Source: Chlamydiota bacterium (GTDB lineage: Bacteria > Chlamydiota > Chlamydiia > Chlamydiales > Parachlamydiaceae). Taken from it: a stretch of DNA of 14,571 bases. Numbering within the stretch: the stretch's first letter is position 1; each line of letters begins with the position of its first letter. Of this stretch, positions 7,823 to 13,634 are shown in pieces. Location of the stretch: NCBI GenBank assembly GCA_013286075.1, contig JABDGJ010000024.1:1-14571 (forward strand). The letters are read 5' to 3'. The notes under the pieces are model-generated. The model worked only from the letters and a program-made list of their open reading frames with translations. It made no database searches and was not told where the DNA came from. Both the position numbers and the translations under genes were made by a program.

Positions 7823-7945
7823 CCCACCTTACGCAAATGATCTTAATCTTGCTGTCCATAATCAACTAGACCGTGCCAGTACCTCAATCCCTGAAATGTA
7901 TGAGGAAAAAGATCATGATTAAGATCGAGAAATGTGTAATGTGAA
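7823..7945 (+). mobile_element. MITE-like element, short copy (123 bp), inside the GxxExxY relic
   Basis: This copy begins CCCACCTTACGCAAATGATC and ends with GTGTAATGTGAA. Both ends match the second copy at 9939-10399 when that copy is inverted. It is flanked by the 7-bp direct repeat TAATAAA (7816-7822 and 7946-7952); the identical stretch extends by chance to 11 bp (GAATAATAAAC). Its interior encodes a fragment of the same four-helix-bundle gene as the long copy, but the hairpin and the gene's 5' part are missing. It therefore appears to be an internally deleted derivative. No transposase is encoded, so it would need one supplied in trans. Confidence 0.75.
7845..7922 (+). pseudogene. Fragment of a four-helix-bundle (23S rRNA intervening-sequence family) gene
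   Basis: The plus strand reads NLAVHNQLDRASTSIPEMYE followed by EKDHD and a TAA stop. The LDRASTSIP block is the signature of the four-helix-bundle/IVS protein family, where it normally continues as an N.AEG-type motif with about 60 more residues. Here the frame is lost right after SIP and stops. The minus-strand sequence at 9981-10151 carries the same fragment with the same aberrant end, so the truncation predates the spread of the element. This piece lacks the N-terminal part and is certainly non-functional. Confidence 0.7.
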
Positions 7946-8021
7946 TAATAAACGGTATTTTATAGACTTCTTCGTGTCTTTATGTTCAATTTGCTTGAAA
8001 TTTTGAAAGAAGTCTAATGAC

Positions 8022-9803
8022 TTAGTCTTGCAAGTGAAAATATCTTCTTTCCAAAATATAACCATATTTCTTTTCCAATTCTTCCATGAGTTTTTGACAA
8101 GTGGGATCCCCGATACACAGATCGGCTAGAGGAGCTTTGTTCTTAAGTCCTTTTTCGCAACGCTTTTTGATTTGGTGAAATACGGAACTCATAAATGTAT
8201 TCCTTTGGGTTTCTCGACTTGCGTAGCGTGGAGCTCCAAACTTTTTTTTCTGCATTTTTAACGTTTCTTCATCGACTTCTATTGTTTTGTATTTTGCAGC
8301 CATTCCAAAATCCCCTAAATAAGCCCCTACCACACGATCTGTTGTTTTGTCGATTTTTAAGAATATATTTGCGTCTTTTATGTCGCCATGCTGTATCCAA
8401 TCTCCCTTAGGATCATTTCCTTCTAAAGCGATAATTGCATACAAGAGATCTTTTACAATTACTTGTACGTCTTCTAACGAACAGTACCCTAGCCTTTTGC
8501 TTAAATCAGTGTCATACAGTTCACCATAAAAAAAATACCTTTTTGGACCTTTTGTCGAATTTGCATATTCATAAAATTCACCGTACACATCGTTGTAAAT
8601 TTGTGCAATTCCCCGTTTACCTTTGAGAAATCTATAAATTTCAGGATCACATTCTCGGTCCATAGTACAAGCGGCTGCATAAGCGATTCTACTTCTAAGA
8701 TCATACGCTTTATACACGGTTTTGCTTGATCCCCCACCAATTTGATCGTCCGTTAGACGCACCGCATCACCATTTGGCCATATAACAATAGTTCCCTTGT
8801 TGCTTTTAAATGTTGTTGCGTAAAAACCGCTGGTATAGATACTTTCATTTTCTATGTTAATTCTCGAAGAAGGGTATAGGTGAGAACTATCTCTAACTAT
8901 TCGTTCCTTATCATTTTTATACCATAGTTCAGAACGAAGAAATCTTGCTTTAAATAGAAATTCTCGTTGTTCTCTTGAACCAAAAATACTGTTTGTTGAA
9001 AAAATTCCAAATCCATCTAAACGGATTGGTGTTGTTAAACCTGGAGTACGTAAAAGACATTGGCCTGCAGAAAAATTTTCCATCCGAGTTTGATCTCGCC
9101 ATATGTGCGAAACAAGAGATGCTTGGACTAAATCCTGTGAAGATAAAAACCCAAAAATAGGTGAAAGGGCCTTAGAGGAGGAGTATAATTTTGGGCAAGT
9201 AAGCAAGCGCCTTTTTGTTATTTGAGCTGCTCGCTTTGTTATTTGAGCTGCCCGCTGTGTTAACACTACTTTACACGCACTTTGTAGTGCAATTGCAGCC
9301 TTTATATTGCGTTTGTGAGTTAGTTCTTTTTTAGCTAAACGGGTACGACATATCTTTTGGATGGTTTCAGCCGCTTGCTGCTTCTCAAGCTCTTTTTCAA
9401 CCTGCAGCCTACTTAATTCTCTTTTAGCTATACGAATACGCCATATCTTTTGGATGGTTTGATACGCCTTGATTTTTCTTTGAGCTTCAACCCGAGTTAA
9501 GTATGCCAAGCATGCAGTCTGTAGCGCAATAGCAGCCTTTTTATGGCGTTTAGCTAAATGGGTACGATATACCTTTTGAATTGTTTTGGCTTTTTCATGG
9601 CGATAAAGAGCAAAATGCCTTTCCACAAAAGAAAGGATTTGCCCCACTATAGGAATAGCTTCGAGAATCGCAATGAATACATGCGTGATTTGCCATGTAT
9701 GCCATCCAATTGAAAAATGTTCCTGGCTATACTTCCAAAAAAGATCATTTTTTGGAGTATATATTTTTTCAGGAAGAAGATAATGAGAAAAGAAAGTTTT
9801 CAA
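8022..9803 (-). CDS. IQ-motif / F-box-like / protein kinase domain protein with WNK-like lysine placement; candidate host-directed effector
   Basis: The 593-residue protein has a hydrophobic segment (42-60, IAILEAIPIVGQILSFV). Five IQ-like motifs (calmodulin-binding type in eukaryotes) lie near 75-86, 94-104, 117-128, 148-159 and 173-184. An F-box-like stretch follows (about 205-240, LSPIFGFLSSQDLVQASLVS then W235), and a protein kinase domain runs from about 350. The kinase has a glycine loop IGGGSSKTVYKAYD (355-368), catalytic-loop HGDIKDAN (472-479, Asp474 and Asn479), DFG at 498-500 and a degenerate APE at 524-531. The usual VAIK lysine is Cys379, while Lys361 in the glycine loop matches the WNK arrangement. 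The C-lobe after APE is only about 60 residues, with no clear DxW of helix F. The start is TTG with no Shine-Dalgarno visible; several TATAAT-like boxes lie upstream. Elements flank both sides. F-box and IQ domains suggest action in a eukaryotic host; secretion is not shown. Confidence 0.82.
   Translation of the reverse strand: MKTFFSHYLLPEKIYTPKNDLFWKYSQEHFSIGWHTWQITHVFIAILEAIPIVGQILSFVERHFALYRHEKAKTIQKVYRTHLAKRHKKAAIALQTACLAYLTRVEAQRKIKAYQTIQKIWRIRIAKRELSRLQVEKELEKQQAAETIQKICRTRLAKKELTHKRNIKAAIALQSACKVVLTQRAAQITKRAAQITKRRLLTCPKLYSSSKALSPIFGFLSSQDLVQASLVSHIWRDQTRMENFSAGQCLLRTPGLTTPIRLDGFGIFSTNSIFGSREQREFLFKARFLRSELWYKNDKERIVRDSSHLYPSSRINIENESIYTSGFYATTFKSNKGTIVIWPNGDAVRLTDDQIGGGSSKTVYKAYDLRSRIAYAAACTMDRECDPEIYRFLKGKRGIAQIYNDVYGEFYEYANSTKGPKRYFFYGELYDTDLSKRLGYCSLEDVQVIVKDLLYAIIALEGNDPKGDWIQHGDIKDANIFLKIDKTTDRVVGAYLGDFGMAAKYKTIEVDEETLKMQKKKFGAPRYASRETQRNTFMSSVFHQIKKRCEKGLKNKAPLADLCIGDPTCQKLMEELEKKYGYILERRYFHLQD
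9214..9255 (-). repeat. 21-bp tandem duplication within the kinase gene
   Basis: Bases 9214-9234 are repeated at 9235-9255 with a single T/C difference. In the protein this doubles a seven-residue unit (AAQITKR, residues 185-191 and 192-198) directly after the last IQ motif. The frame is kept, so it lengthens the helical linker by two turns. Confidence 0.9.
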
Positions 9804-9931
9804 AATAAAACAATTATTATATAAAATGTAATTATATAATACATGTATTTTTCTTTTACTTCTATTCTAAAATGTTAATTTATATTATACATATAATTTT
9901 TGAATAAAAAATAAAAATCGATTATTTTTTT
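9804..9931 (-). promoter_or_regulatory. Very AT-rich upstream region of the kinase gene with several TATAAT boxes
   Basis: These 128 bp are almost entirely A and T and hold no gene. On the minus strand, exact TATAAT hexamers occur at 9816-9821, 9831-9836 and 9884-9889. The nearest lies only 12 bp before the TTG start, which would give a nearly leaderless mRNA; the others are better placed. No convincing -35 hexamer is clear. Promoter activity in this direction is likely, but which box is used cannot be told. Confidence 0.45.
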
Positions 9932-9980
9932 TAACTAACTCACCTTACGAAAATGATCTTAATCTTGATCTTGATCTTGC

Positions 9981-10151
9981 TTAATCTTGATCTTTTTCCT
10001 CACACATTTCAGGGATTGAGCTACTGACACGGTCTAGTTGATTATGGACAGCAAGATTTTTAGAAATGGTCTCCAGCAGTTCGCTAACCCATGTAATGAA
10101 ACGAATGGATCCTTGGTAAACGTTGAGCGTTTCATGACCGAACTGGGACAT
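9981..10151 (-). pseudogene. Truncated four-helix-bundle (23S rRNA intervening-sequence family) gene
   Basis: Starting at the ATG of 10149-10151, the minus strand encodes 56 residues beginning MSQFGHETLNVYQGSIRF. It continues with WVSELLE and AVHNQLDRVSSSIP, then changes to EMCEEKDQD and stops. The first about 47 residues follow the four-helix-bundle/IVS family pattern (helix 1 with a VYQ.S...W block, then a QL.R.S.SIP block), whose complete members are about 110-130 residues. The frame is lost exactly where the N.AEG motif is expected, so half of the bundle is missing. No good ribosome binding site precedes the ATG. The aberrant end is shared with the copy at 7845-7922. Confidence 0.65.
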
Positions 10152-10187
10152 AAGAAATCAAACTCTGATCATTTAAAGAAAAGCAAG

Positions 10188-10359
10188 ATTAAGAGACTGT
10201 CCACAAACCTCGGTTGGATGATTTGTGTGCTAGAGTTTCGATAGAAACGAACAAAAATTTTTCGCCATATTAAAAAATATGGCGAAAAATTTTTGTTCGT
10301 TTCTAGCAAAATCTAGCAGCAAAGCATCCTAACCATGGTTTGTGGACAGTCTCTAAGAT
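10188..10359. repeat. Long palindrome with perfect 30-bp stem and 4-nt loop
   Basis: Bases 10242-10271 and 10276-10305 are exact reverse complements around an AAAA loop (core tcgccatatt / aatatggcga). Imperfect pairing continues outward for about another 55 bp on each side. It includes a 17-bp exact block, gagactgtccacaaacc, at 10193-10209 whose complement lies near 10338-10354. The whole structure is inside the long element, upstream of the truncated four-helix-bundle reading frame. As RNA it would make a very stable hairpin on either strand. Confidence 0.95.
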
Positions 10360-10406
10360 CATGATCAAGATCGAGATTAAGTTCAGTGCGTAACGTGAGT
10401 AACTAA

Positions 10407-10497
10407 GAATGCTCTGGGCTTAGAGTCTATCTCTGGGACTCTGCACTGCATTTTGTAGAAAGCTGGGTAAGGGGATGGGATTAAGTATGTAAGAGAT
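10407..10497. other. Intergenic sequence between the element and lolD
   Basis: These 91 bp follow the right target duplication and precede the 3' end of lolD. A short inverted repeat (agagtc / gactct) occurs within 10420-10442 without a T-tract in the direction of lolD transcription. I see no tRNA, no reading frame of note and no convincing terminator. Confidence 0.5.
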
Positions 10498-11178
10498 TTA
10501 TTGGATAGGGTGCAATTGCCCATTTCGCAATTCATAGTTTCGAGTGCACCGTTTTGCTAATTCTCTGTCATGAGTGACAAGTAAAAGAGCTTTTCCTTCT
10601 TCTTGTGGGAATCGAAGAAGCAAGTCATGAATAATCTGTGCTGTATCTCTATCTAAATTGCCAGAGGGTTCATCTGCTAGAATTACGGAAGGATCGTTGC
10701 ACATCGCTCTTGCCAAAGCGACTCTTTGTTTTTCTCCTCCCGATAATAATTTTGTGTGGTAATTTACTCGGTCGGCTAGTCCTACTTTTTCCAATAGTTC
10801 ACATGCAGATTTTCGGGCCATACTTCCAGATCCAATAGACATCCTTGCGATTCTTGCCCTCATTAACACATTTTCAAGTACTGTATAGTCCTCTAGGAGA
10901 TGAAAGTCTTGGAAAACGAATCCAATTTTTGTATTTCGTATTTGTGTGGCATTCGAACTTGTGACTTCCTGTGCATCAACATAAATAGATCCACTACAAG
11001 TCGTTTCCAAGGTTCCTAAAATTTGAAGTAGCGTGCTTTTCCCTTCTCCTGATCTTCCCACAATTGCAATGGACTCTCCAGGAAAAATTTGCAGAGAAAT
11101 TCCCGTGAGGATTTGGATTTTTTTAGGATAGTGAAAGGTCTTGGAAATGTTTTTTGCTTCAAGAATAGGAGGGTTCAT
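10498..11178 (-). CDS. lolD: Lipoprotein-releasing ABC transporter ATP-binding protein LolD
   Basis: The 226-residue cytosolic ATPase would power release of outer-membrane lipoproteins from the inner membrane by the LolC/E-type permease encoded just upstream. All ABC motifs are intact: Walker A GRSGEGKST (41-49), Q-loop Gln90 in FVFQDFHLL, signature LSGGEKQR (145-152), Walker B VILADEP with Glu170, and H-loop His203. The FQ.FHLL..YTVLENV block is typical of the LolD/MacB subgroup. The ATG at 11178 directly abuts the permease stop (TAAATG), and a good Shine-Dalgarno (GGAGG, minus strand of 11183-11187) lies in the end of the permease gene, so the two are co-transcribed and probably coupled. 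MacB/FtsE-type alternatives are less likely given the permease partner. Confidence 0.93.
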   Translation of the reverse strand: MNPPILEAKNISKTFHYPKKIQILTGISLQIFPGESIAIVGRSGEGKSTLLQILGTLETTCSGSIYVDAQEVTSSNATQIRNTKIGFVFQDFHLLEDYTVLENVLMRARIARMSIGSGSMARKSACELLEKVGLADRVNYHTKLLSGGEKQRVALARAMCNDPSVILADEPSGNLDRDTAQIIHDLLLRFPQEEGKALLLVTHDRELAKRCTRNYELRNGQLHPIQ

Positions 11179-13326
11179 TTAGCCTCCAGATCGAAGAACT
11201 TGAGAGGGACGCAATAAAGAAGCTTTTATTGCTGGAATAAGACCTGCAAAGAGCGAAATAGATACGGTAATGATAATGACAAAAGAAAGAGCTTCTATAC
11301 TTAGCTCTTGTGGAATGACTTGTCCGTACAGTTGGATGTTAAACATTTCATGTCCCTGCCATCTACTTAACAAAGCGAATAAAAGATCGAGATGTCGCAA
11401 TGTAAGTATAGCTCCAGCAATCCCAAGCATACTTCCTACTACTCCAATTAAGGTTCCTGCAATTCCAAAGATCAATCCAATATTTTTTGACGAAGCTCCC
11501 ATTGAGCGCAAAATTCCAATTTCCCTTTTTTTATCATTTACTAAGATAATCAGCATTGAAATGATATTAGAACAAGCCACTACCATAATGATAATCGCAA
11601 TGAGCATGAATAAATTTTTTTGGCTTTGTAATTCTTGTATGATATTTTTAGTAAACTCGTATTCTTGGTATGTTTCTACGTTCCAATAACGATGAATTCC
11701 TTTCTTTTTGAGAGAGTCTATAATCCCTTTTTTTATCTGATCAGCCTTATCAAGAGGATTGAACTGAATGTTGATGCCTGTTGTTTGCATAGAGGGTTCT
11801 TCTTGCTGATGAGAACTCCGAATAATGGCTGTTGTCTCAGGACTCGCTAAGATAAATTTTCCTCCAATTGGAATGATGCCTGGATCATAAAATCCGGCGA
11901 CATAAATCGGTATGTGTTGTTCTTGCCATGTGCTTGTAGTAGGAGAATAGTAAGTGAGGGAACCTCGATCCCCTAAGAGAGCTCCTGCATCGCGAAAACT
12001 TCTCGGAAGTATGATTCCTTCTCCCATTTTTTCATTATTTGGTAAGACATGGGAAATTTTATTATTTCGGTTGGTGGAGCTATGGAACCAAAAAGGGATG
12101 ATGTTGGAGCTGTCTTCTGCGATTTTGTTTTGTACTAATGCTTTTTCGATTTCTACCCCTTTGTACGGAATTTCTCCTTCGATATCAATTCCCTGCAATT
12201 GGAAATGGACTTGAAATCGAACATCTTGTGGACTTCTTGCCTCTTGGAGGGATGTGGAGATCAAATGAGCCGGAAATGAAAAGCCGCCCATCATTAGTAA
12301 TGGGACTTTTTTTGGTAAGTCCCATTGTTTCTGATCCGTCAGAAGAGAATATTGATCTCCTTTCAAAAGAAGTGTAGCGGGAAAGGTCTGGTACCCTTGT
12401 TCTTGTAATGTTTGTTGTAGATCGGAAGAATCGAAAGAGGGAGCCACAACAAAATGGGTGATTTGGTCATTCTTTACAATAGCGCACCCTTTCCAAGAGC
12501 CTTGCGACGGAATAAGAGAAGAGGGAATCACCCATCCGGCTGTTGTAGTTTGTAAAGTGTTTACCTGAACGAATTGAAAAAAATCATTCATTCTCTTTTG
12601 CACACCAGATGGATCAATTGGGACGGGGGCTTCATAAGGAGATTCATCTTCTATAGGATGTCGCATGCCAAGCAAAAGGAAAAGATTGGCAAGATCAGTT
12701 CCATTGATTGGTAAGAAAGTTTGTGCGAGGCTTTGATTGTTTTTCTCTAAAGCACTCATATAGACAGGATAAGCAAGAAGAGATTGTGAAACTTGGTTGA
12801 AAGAAGAGTTTTGTAGGGTATCTGCAGGTCGAAGCAGATGAAGACGAATGTATGTAGAGGTTAGCTCAAAATCTTGCGGTTCTATAGGGGCAATGACAGA
12901 CTGTTCTTCCACTGCCTCATAGGCTAATCGCACGATATCTTTTAGTTCCCCTTGGGCATTTAGATCAGGGGAAGGCCAAGAAGGTGGTACTTCTTCATCT
13001 ATTGTGGGATCATAAGGATTAGTAACAACGCTTTCTTTTTTTTCACGGATTGATTTTTTGGAATATCCAGAAGAGTCGCTGATGGAATCGATGAGATAAT
13101 AATAAGAATGGTAATAAGCTTCGGTCGGGGTGATTCGAACCGGCGCCGTCAAAGCGATGAGTTTTTGAATCCAATTTTTTTCAAGACCATTTGTGACCGA
13201 AAAAAAAACAACGATTAACCATACCACAAGAGCGATGACGATAACGGAAATAAGACTAATGATTGAGACAGAGAGCTGTCGCCTACGAGGAGAAAGGTAC
13301 TTACAAGCGATAGAAAGCTCAAACAT
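11179..13326 (-). CDS. lolC: LolC/LolE-family lipoprotein-releasing permease with enlarged periplasmic domain
   Basis: The 715-residue inner-membrane protein has the FtsX/MacB-type layout. One N-terminal membrane helix (about 19-42) follows the family start FELSIACKYLSPRRR, then comes a large periplasmic region (about 45-570). Three C-terminal helices follow (about 572-596, 616-641 and 682-700). The loop motif KKREIGILRSMGAS (598-611), which contacts the ATPase, is conserved. LolC and LolE are usually about 400 residues; here the periplasmic part is about twice the normal size, including a polar insertion after residue 70 rich in Ser, Lys, Glu and Pro. Only one permease is seen, as in organisms with a single LolF-type subunit that would form a homodimer. 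The start has a modest Shine-Dalgarno (cgagaaag) and lies 13 bp after rpmG. Whether to call it LolC, LolE or LolF is a naming choice. Confidence 0.88.
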   Translation of the reverse strand: MFELSIACKYLSPRRRQLSVSIISLISVIVIALVVWLIVVFFSVTNGLEKNWIQKLIALTAPVRITPTEAYYHSYYYLIDSISDSSGYSKKSIREKKESVVTNPYDPTIDEEVPPSWPSPDLNAQGELKDIVRLAYEAVEEQSVIAPIEPQDFELTSTYIRLHLLRPADTLQNSSFNQVSQSLLAYPVYMSALEKNNQSLAQTFLPINGTDLANLFLLLGMRHPIEDESPYEAPVPIDPSGVQKRMNDFFQFVQVNTLQTTTAGWVIPSSLIPSQGSWKGCAIVKNDQITHFVVAPSFDSSDLQQTLQEQGYQTFPATLLLKGDQYSLLTDQKQWDLPKKVPLLMMGGFSFPAHLISTSLQEARSPQDVRFQVHFQLQGIDIEGEIPYKGVEIEKALVQNKIAEDSSNIIPFWFHSSTNRNNKISHVLPNNEKMGEGIILPRSFRDAGALLGDRGSLTYYSPTTSTWQEQHIPIYVAGFYDPGIIPIGGKFILASPETTAIIRSSHQQEEPSMQTTGINIQFNPLDKADQIKKGIIDSLKKKGIHRYWNVETYQEYEFTKNIIQELQSQKNLFMLIAIIIMVVACSNIISMLIILVNDKKREIGILRSMGASSKNIGLIFGIAGTLIGVVGSMLGIAGAILTLRHLDLLFALLSRWQGHEMFNIQLYGQVIPQELSIEALSFVIIITVSISLFAGLIPAIKASLLRPSQVLRSGG

Positions 13327-13339
13327 TCTTTCTCGAAGG

Positions 13340-13495
13340 TTATTTTGTTTCTTTGAACTCTACTCTCTCTCGAAGTGTCGGATCATATTTCATTAAAGTC
13401 AAGCGGTCGGGGGTTGTCGTCTTGTTTTTTGTAGTATAATAATGATGATGACTTTTAGAACTTTTCATTTTTATTTTTTCACGTTTTCTTGCCAT
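13340..13495 (-). CDS. rpmG: 50S ribosomal protein L33
   Basis: L33 is a small large-subunit ribosomal protein. The 51-residue product begins [20 protein letters not shown] and continues to the conserved KYDP.LRERV.FKE.K end, the normal length for the family. It contains no cysteines and so is the zinc-independent (C-minus) form. The ATG at 13495 is preferred over an upstream in-frame ATG at 13534 because it gives the usual N-terminus and has a clear Shine-Dalgarno (ggag, 8 bp upstream). The gene leads the lolC-lolD operon. I recall the same order (L33, permease, ATPase) in Chlamydia trachomatis, which supports a chlamydial origin. Confidence 0.95.
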   Translation of the reverse strand: MARKREKIKMKSSKSHHHYYTTKNKTTTPDRLTLMKYDPTLRERVEFKETK

Positions 13496-13525
13496 GGTCG
13501 ATACTCCAGTATATAGTTTTGAATT

Positions 13526-13556
13526 TATACCCAAATTTTGAGATCACTTGGGTATA
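13526..13556. promoter_or_regulatory. Inverted repeat upstream of rpmG
   Basis: TATACCCAA (13526-13534) and TTGGGTATA (13548-13556) form perfect 9-bp arms around a 13-nt loop, 31 bp before the L33 start on the minus strand. It could be an operator, a leader hairpin in the rpmG transcript, or part of a promoter (TATAAA-like sequence at the inner arm). No T-tract follows, so an intrinsic terminator is unlikely. Its role is inference. Confidence 0.45.
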
Positions 13557-13634
13557 CTTTAGCACAAAAGCATAGGAAAATGGGGATTAAAAATCAATGT
13601 GCAAATAGACTTGCATTTTTTTTATTTGGAAGTT

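Larger units (their letters stand above)
7755..7965 (+). pseudogene. Relic of a GxxExxY-type gene, internally deleted and interrupted by a mobile element
   Basis: Bases 7770-7793 read DEISHQII, which resembles the N-terminus of GxxExxY-family proteins. Bases 7794-7822 continue in the same frame as VQDGVSRII, like the C-terminal LKDGIKRIVN motif of that family. The middle (about 100 residues) is missing. If the inserted element (7823-7945) and one 7-bp duplication (7946-7952) are removed, the frame continues across 7953-7965 as N-G-I-L-stop, a plausible family C-terminus. The flanks 7740-7757 (acacaaagacactaaggc) and 7967-7987 (a similar motif on the other strand) look like the inverted border motifs I associate with such genes. 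The family call rests on short motifs from memory; the restored frame is read directly. Confidence 0.5.
9939..10399 (-). mobile_element. MITE-like element, long copy (461 bp), with 7-bp target duplications
   Basis: The ends are CTCACCTTACG at the left and CGTAACGTGAG at the right, an inverted repeat that continues imperfectly for about 45 bp through GATCTT-rich sequence (9939-9979 against about 10357-10399). It is flanked by the direct repeat TAACTAA (9932-9938 and 10400-10406). Inside are a truncated four-helix-bundle gene on the minus strand and a long palindrome with a perfect hairpin. No transposase is present. The short copy at 7823-7945 is in inverse orientation with its own separate 7-bp duplication, so each arrived by its own insertion. 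Both targets fit TAAnnAA. Confidence 0.8.

Noticed and set aside
7963..8016. 10-bp inverted repeat (tagacttctt / aagaagtcta) as terminator of the kinase gene
   Set aside because: The loop is 34 nt and no T-tract follows in the direction of transcription.
10038..10244. 68-codon plus-strand reading frame in the long element
   Set aside because: It overlaps antisense to the recognisable four-helix-bundle remnant and runs into the hairpin; its product shows no family features.
7813..10406. Composite transposon carrying the kinase gene between two inverted elements
   Set aside because: Each copy has its own different 7-bp target duplication (TAATAAA and TAACTAA), so they inserted separately; there is no shared duplication around the whole unit and no transposase.
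10450..10475. Sequence resembling a lambda att/Gateway core on the minus strand (acccagctttcta)
   Set aside because: Similarity covers only about 13 bases and breaks before the core; chance match, no integrase or second site.
13496..13534. Upstream ATG giving a 64-residue L33
   Set aside because: The 13 extra residues are not part of L33, and the inner ATG has the good ribosome binding site.
13608..13634. Short stem (tgcaa / ttgca) followed by a T-run as a plus-strand terminator
   Set aside because: The stem is only 5 bp and no plus-strand gene precedes it.
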